Part shown: one piece after another, positions 35,013 through 37,997 of the stretch
How the letters are laid out: the number at the start of each line of letters is the position of its first letter
How positions within the stretch are numbered: the first letter of the stretch is position 1
From: Candidatus Aminicenantota bacterium
Lineage (GTDB): Bacteria > Acidobacteriota > Aminicenantia > Aminicenantales > Aminicenantaceae
NCBI GenBank assembly: GCA_011772475.1
Contig: WVZK01000082.1
Coordinates: 1 to 37,997 of the forward strand
Direction of reading: 5' to 3'
Length of the DNA: 37,997 nucleotides
Program-made: the position numbers and the translations under genes
The notes under the pieces: generated by a model
The model's database searches: none
Seen by the model: only the letters and a program-made list of their open reading frames with translations
Told to the model about the DNA's origin: nothing

Positions 35013-35041
35013 CCATATAACTCCTTAAAAAAAGGAAATTA

Positions 35042-35070
35042 AGTATAATACAGGCCTCTAAATTATGCAA
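35042..35070 (-). promoter_or_regulatory. promoter of the cpgs-like-arcC-argF operon
   Basis: On the minus strand, TATACT (35047-35042) is a good -10 box. The -35 is weaker: TTGCAT at 35070-35065 with 17-base spacing. The expected leader is about 22 bases and contains AAGGAG before the ATG. Confidence 0.5.
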
Positions 35071-35090
35071 ACAATGGGATTAAGCTGAGA

Positions 35091-35112
35091 AAAAGGGACA
35101 GGCTACTTTTTT
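35091..35112 (+). repeat. single arm of a family A repeat (A4)
   Basis: AAAAGGGACAGGCTACTTTT matches the left arm of the other family A elements, but no matching right arm lies within the following few hundred bases. It looks like a half-element. The stop codon of the small basic reading frame at 35103-35225 falls inside it. Confidence 0.7.
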
Positions 35113-35225
35113 CTATCCGGGCCCTTTTTCCTTGCTTTGGGGGACCAGGATTTAGGAGGAGCCTGATAGCGCTTTCGAAGTTTCTGCCAGGCTGGCTTTT
35201 GACGTCTGTTTATCTGTCGAGGCAT
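35103..35225 (-). CDS. possible small basic protein, 40 residues
   Basis: A 40-codon frame starting MPRQINRRQKPAWQKLRKRY. It has 16 Lys or Arg, one Asp, two Trp and several Pro, which resembles small ribosome- or nucleic-acid-binding proteins. It begins seven bases after the YfcE-type gene stop codon in the same direction, so it could be co-transcribed. Against it: the ribosome-binding sequence is weak, it ends inside a repeat arm, and it is short. I recognise no family. Confidence 0.35.
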   Translation of the reverse strand: MPRQINRRQKPAWQKLRKRYQAPPKSWSPKARKKGPDRKK

Positions 35226-35232
35226 TTTTATC

Positions 35233-35715
35233 TCATAATGTAATGATGTCTACGGATAAAGTCTTTGGGTCCAAAAGAGCCACTGTGCTCTTTCCTGAAA
35301 CCCAACCCCCTGTCTCTCCGGGATTAATGAGCAGGTTCTTTTTCTCGTGTCTTATCTCTGGTTTGTGAGTATGGGCAAAAATTATGATGTATTTTTTCTC
35401 AGAGGCAGGATAAGAACGCTTGGCCACAGGAATATGGGTGACCATGAAATTGAGATTATCATGATTGAAGCTCAGGGGAGCTTTTTTTATCTCTCCAAAG
35501 GAGAGGAAAGCTTTCTCCAGCCCTTTTTTTTCTCCATCGCAGTTTCCAAAAACAGCTTTCACAGGGCAGCCTAGATTTTCAAGCTCTCTAGCAGCGAAGG
35601 GGGCAACAAAGTCACCGGCATGAATAATTAGACTGCAACCTGCTTCATTGAACAATCGGACAGCCAGCTTAATAGAATGCAGATTATCATGAGAATCGGC
35701 CATGATTCCTATCAT
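35233..35715 (-). CDS. YfcE/MJ0936-type phosphodiesterase
   Basis: A 160-residue calcineurin-like metallophosphoesterase. Metal-binding motifs are DSH at 7-9, GD at about 38-39, GNCD in place of the usual GNHD, THIP near 93, and AHTHKPE near 114-120. Such small enzymes cleave phosphodiesters in vitro; physiological substrates are mostly unknown. Cysteine in GNCD is common in the YfcE group. The ATG at 35715 is preceded by AAGGAA; a second ATG at codon 5 is less likely. It has its own promoter and no clear functional link to the genes around it. Confidence 0.9.
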   Translation of the reverse strand: MIGIMADSHDNLHSIKLAVRLFNEAGCSLIIHAGDFVAPFAARELENLGCPVKAVFGNCDGEKKGLEKAFLSFGEIKKAPLSFNHDNLNFMVTHIPVAKRSYPASEKKYIIIFAHTHKPEIRHEKKNLLINPGETGGWVSGKSTVALLDPKTLSVDIITL

Positions 35716-35748
35716 TCTTTCTTTCCTTAGGGGATATTCGTAGCATTT

Positions 35749-35777
35749 ATTCTAAATAAATTAGGAACAATTGTCTA
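35749..35777 (-). promoter_or_regulatory. promoter of the YfcE-type gene
   Basis: On the minus strand, TAGACA (35777-35772) and TAGAAT (35754-35749) are 17 bases apart, each one base off consensus. Transcription should begin near 35742, about 27 bases before the ATG at 35715. Confidence 0.7.
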
Positions 35778-35806
35778 ATTTAATCAGGCTCCTAACCAGA
35801 TCCATC

Positions 35807-35918
35807 GGGGTTAGATTTCCAAAACTTTAATTATTACTGAAGAAATAAAATACAAAGTTGAGTTTTCAGGGAAAATCAAATGACCATTAAAGTTTTTTAA
35901 GTTTTGCAGGCCTAACCC
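35807..35918. repeat. family B palindromic repeat (B2)
   Basis: GGGGTTAGATTTCCAAAACT from 35807 pairs with a right arm at 35899-35918 ending CCTAACCC, matching at 16 of 20 positions. It shares arm sequence with 21482-21609. It lies between the YfcE promoter and the tRNA promoter, in a gap (35716-36003) that has no gene. Confidence 0.7.
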
Positions 35919-35953
35919 TGTATTTTCTCCCCCGTTACTTGCTCCCGCTACTA

Positions 35954-35983
35954 TTGACACTAATGGAGTAAATTATTTAGTAT
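35954..35983 (+). promoter_or_regulatory. promoter of tRNA-Val
   Basis: A perfect TTGACA at 35954-35959 is followed by TAGTAT at 35978-35983 (18-base spacer); overlapping TATATA choices exist just downstream. Transcription would begin about 14 bases before the tRNA. Confidence 0.55.
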
Positions 35984-36003
35984 ATATACAGATTTAAAGG
36001 ACT

Positions 36004-36078
36004 AGGCGCGTAGCTCAGTGGGAGAGTGCTTCCTTGACGCGGAAGAGGTCGAGGGTTCGATACCCTCCGCGCCTACCA
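36004..36078 (+). tRNA. tRNA-Val (anticodon GAC)
   Basis: A 75-base cloverleaf. The acceptor AGGCGCG (36004-36010) pairs with CGCGCCT (36068-36074), with discriminator A and an encoded CCA (36076-36078). The anticodon stem CTTCC/GGAAG encloses loop TTGACGC, with anticodon GAC at 36036-36038, which reads GUC and GUU. The T stem GAGGG/CCCTC with loop TTCGATA is perfect. The tRNA is preceded by a TTGACA promoter. Confidence 0.97.
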
Positions 36079-36395
36079 ATTATAAGGAGTGCGTATTCAT
36101 GAGGAAGAGCATGAGAGAGAGGTCGCTTCGCCTCCCATGCTGGATACAGATAGATTTTGATGGTTGAATTGGTTAACGTTAAGGCAGAAGGATCTGCATT
36201 TTCGATAAAGAAAGGCAAGATACTTTCCTGTTTAACCCCCCATATCAAGCTGCCCCATGAGCCCTCCTACTCTGAGATTGAAGAACAGATAGTGGAAAGA
36301 AAAAGGGTGCAGAGAAAAAGGGGAAAAAATTGGGGCCACCCAAAATTGGGGCCAGGCCCCATTTTTTTCCATTTTCTTAAGATACGGAGATTAAG
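36079..36395 (+). other. gene-free gap between tRNA-Val and thrS
   Basis: I see no supported gene here. A hairpin with AGCATG/CATGCT outer pairs (36108-36141) follows the tRNA and may end its transcript. An 80-codon frame at 36157-36399 shows no TGS-domain features and reads through the repeat, so I reject it. The region 36324-36368 is a family C repeat. The thrS ribosome-binding sequence GGAG is at 36386-36389. Confidence 0.5.
36324..36368. repeat. family C palindromic repeat (C3)
   Basis: AATTGGGGCCA occurs twice in tandem (from 36329 and from 36344) and is followed by GGCCCCATTTTTTT, giving the same duplicated-arm plan as the copies at 4314 and 16216. It ends 27 bases before the thrS start codon. 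Confidence 0.8.
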
Positions 36396-37997
36396 TTGAT
36401 TAACAAAGGCTCTGACGAGGCTCTGGACATCTTGAGGCACAGTGCTGCCCATCTTATGGCCCACGCTGTTCTGGACCTTTTTCCGAAGACCCAAACAGGA
36501 ATTGGACCAGCAGTAGAGGATGGATTTTTTTATGATTTTTTAAGAGACAAACCGTTTACCCCAGAGGATCTCTCAGCCATCGAAAAAAGAATGAAGGAGC
36601 TCTCCGAACAGGATATTCCCGTTCAAAAAAGAGTGCTTCCTAAGAAAGAGGCTCTTCGCCTTTTCAAGGAACAGGGCCAAGAGCTAAAAGTAGAGCTTAT
36701 CGAGGAGAAAGGCGACAAAGAGGTGACCTGCTATGAACAGGGAAGTTTTATTGATTTCTGTTTAGGCCCTCATGTTCCCTCCACGGGTCGGATCAAACAC
36801 TTCAAGCTTCTTTCTGTATCTGGTGCTTACTGGAAAGGAGACGAGCAGGGACAGCAGCTTCAAAGGATCTACGGGACTGTTTTTTCTAAGAAGAAGGATC
36901 TAAAGGATTATCTGGTTCTGTTGGAGGAAGCCAAAAAGAGAGACCACAGGAAGCTCGGTACTGAACTGGACCTTTTCAGTTTCAACGAGGATTTGGGAGC
37001 CGGGTTGATTCTATGGCATCCCAAAGGGGCTACTGTTAGGCATATTATAGAGTCTTATTGGAGAGAAGAGCACCTTAAGGATGGGTATGATTTTCTGTAC
37101 ACTCCTCACTTGGCCCGGCTCGATGTTTGGAGGAAAAGTGGACACACGGAGTTTTATGACGCCATGTACCCTCCAGTTCAGAGTGATGAGATTGAGTACG
37201 AGCTCAAGCCGATGAACTGCCCCTTCCATATCTTCATCTACAAATCCGCCCTGCGCTCCTATCGGGATTTGCCCATACGTTGGGCAGAGCTGGGAACAGT
37301 CTATCGTTACGAGAGGAGTGGAGTTCTCCATGGGCTTATGCGAGTCAGAGGATTCACCCAGGATGACGCTCATGTCTTCTGCCGCGCTGATCAACTTGAA
37401 GAAGAAATAAAGCGTGTAATCTTTCTGGCTTTAAGAATTTTAAATACTTTTGGATTCAAAGAGTATGAAATCTTTCTTTCCACTATTCCTGAGAAATATG
37501 TGGGAAAGGTCGAGGATTGGGAGAGAGCCACTCAAGCCCTGGAGAAAGCCCTGAGGGCTGCGAAACTCGATTTTCTTGTGGATGAGGGAGCAGGAGTCTT
37601 TTACGGGCCCAAAATTGATATCAAAATAAGAGATGCTTTGCGCAGGTCTTGGCAGTGTACAACCATCCAGCTTGATTTTAATCTGGCTGAAAGGTTTGAC
37701 TTAAGCTATGTTGGAGAAGACGGAAACCGCCACAGCCCTTTCCTGATTCACAGGGCAATCCTTGGTTCTCTTGAAAGATTCTTTGGTGTTTTGATCGAGC
37801 ACTACAACGGAAATTTCCCTGTTTGGCTTGCTCCTGTTCAAGCGATCATTATCCCCGTTGCAGAAAGGCATGATGATTATGCCGCTTCTTTAGATAAAAA
37901 ATTTAAAGAAAACGGATTAAGGTCGCAGGCAGACCTTCGCCGGGAAAAAGTCGGCTATAAAATCAGGGATGCAGAGGTCCATAAAGTTCCTCTCATT
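36396..37997 (+). CDS. thrS: threonyl-tRNA synthetase without TGS domain (3' end beyond window)
   Basis: 534 codons of an open frame that runs off the window. It begins directly at the editing domain (DEALDILRHSAAHLMAHAV, with H15 and H19) and lacks the roughly 60-residue TGS domain of E. coli ThrRS. The editing-site cysteine is kept (FCLGPH). The class II core has the zinc ligands in PMNCPFH, GFTQDDAHVF and LIHRAILGS, and the anticodon-binding domain starts near FPVWLAPVQ. I chose the TTG at 36396 because GGAG lies six bases upstream, and a stop codon at 36378 blocks any longer in-frame start except rare codons. The last part of the protein is not in the window. Confidence 0.93.
   Translation, partial: MINKGSDEALDILRHSAAHLMAHAVLDLFPKTQTGIGPAVEDGFFYDFLRDKPFTPEDLSAIEKRMKELSEQDIPVQKRVLPKKEALRLFKEQGQELKVELIEEKGDKEVTCYEQGSFIDFCLGPHVPSTGRIKHFKLLSVSGAYWKGDEQGQQLQRIYGTVFSKKKDLKDYLVLLEEAKKRDHRKLGTELDLFSFNEDLGAGLILWHPKGATVRHIIESYWREEHLKDGYDFLYTPHLARLDVWRKSGHTEFYDAMYPPVQSDEIEYELKPMNCPFHIFIYKSALRSYRDLPIRWAELGTVYRYERSGVLHGLMRVRGFTQDDAHVFCRADQLEEEIKRVIFLALRILNTFGFKEYEIFLSTIPEKYVGKVEDWERATQALEKALRAAKLDFLVDEGAGVFYGPKIDIKIRDALRRSWQCTTIQLDFNLAERFDLSYVGEDGNRHSPFLIHRAILGSLERFFGVLIEHYNGNFPVWLAPVQAIIIPVAERHDDYAASLDKKFKENGLRSQADLRREKVGYKIRDAEVHKVPLI

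Noticed and set aside
36015-36248. 77-codon minus-strand frame
   Set aside because: It runs antisense through tRNA-Val and encodes nothing recognisable.
36079-36395. T-box upstream of thrS
   Set aside because: I found no specifier loop or T-box sequence; only a small hairpin and a family C repeat are visible.
36157-36399. 80-codon frame before thrS, considered as a detached TGS domain
   Set aside because: It shows no TGS motifs, is in a different frame from thrS and its C-terminal part is translated repeat.
1-37997. Transposase, CRISPR array, prophage or plasmid genes
   Set aside because: None was found; the palindromic repeats are short, unevenly spaced and contain no coding sequence.
1-37997. 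Selenocysteine tRNA or in-frame UGA selenoprotein to match the SelB-like gene
   Set aside because: Only one tRNA, for valine, is visible and no recognised gene needs UGA read-through.

Overview
This window is a compact bacterial chromosome segment: mostly housekeeping genes in short operons on both strands, with small gaps. Genes include an E. coli-type PolA and DnaE, the L32-PlsX-FabG-ACP-FabF block, a Tat-like iron-sulfur assembly and a tRNA that encodes its own CCA. DUF2914 and NapH/NapG-like modules, together with the short palindromic intergenic repeats, suggest an uncultured Gram-negative-type lineage such as Aminicenantes or another group near Acidobacteriota. That placement rests on general resemblance and is low confidence.

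Layout. 101-1225: GNAT-like protein (+). 1369-4044: polA (-). 4461-8522: yceD-rpmF-plsX-fabG-acpP-fabF (+), led by a near-consensus promoter. 8745-10518: etfB-etfA (+). 10631-11047: secreted DUF2914 protein (+). 14894 down to 11268: amidase, DUF362 protein and a six-cluster membrane ferredoxin in one operon (-). 16153-14951: archaeal-type phosphoglycerate mutase (-), divergent from guaA (+, 16319). 18001-24271: dnaE and valS (+). 24307-25829: birA-coaX (+). 25956-29745: unknown protein, RNase R, and a SelB-like protein without its GTPase half (+). 35012 down to 29751: cyclic-2,3-diphosphoglycerate-synthetase-like GTPase, carbamate kinase, ornithine carbamoyltransferase and a 691-residue unknown protein (-). 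35715-35103: YfcE-type phosphodiesterase and a possible 40-residue basic protein (-). 36004-36078: tRNA-Val(GAC). 36396 to the window end: threonyl-tRNA synthetase without a TGS domain, cut by the window edge.

Nearly all larger gaps carry members of three families of short palindromic repeats. Family A has GGGGACAGGCTACTTTTT arms, family B has GGGGTTAGACCTT arms, and family C has AATGGGGCC arms. No transposase is encoded here. Several promoters are close to consensus. Two of them, for guaA and apgM, lie so near the start codon that the messages should be leaderless or almost so.

The most unusual item is the gene at 28663-29745. It keeps SelB domain III and four winged-helix domains but has no GTP-binding domain, and it overlaps the RNase R stop codon. 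A structured-RNA-binding partner for RNase R is one possible reading; this is inference.
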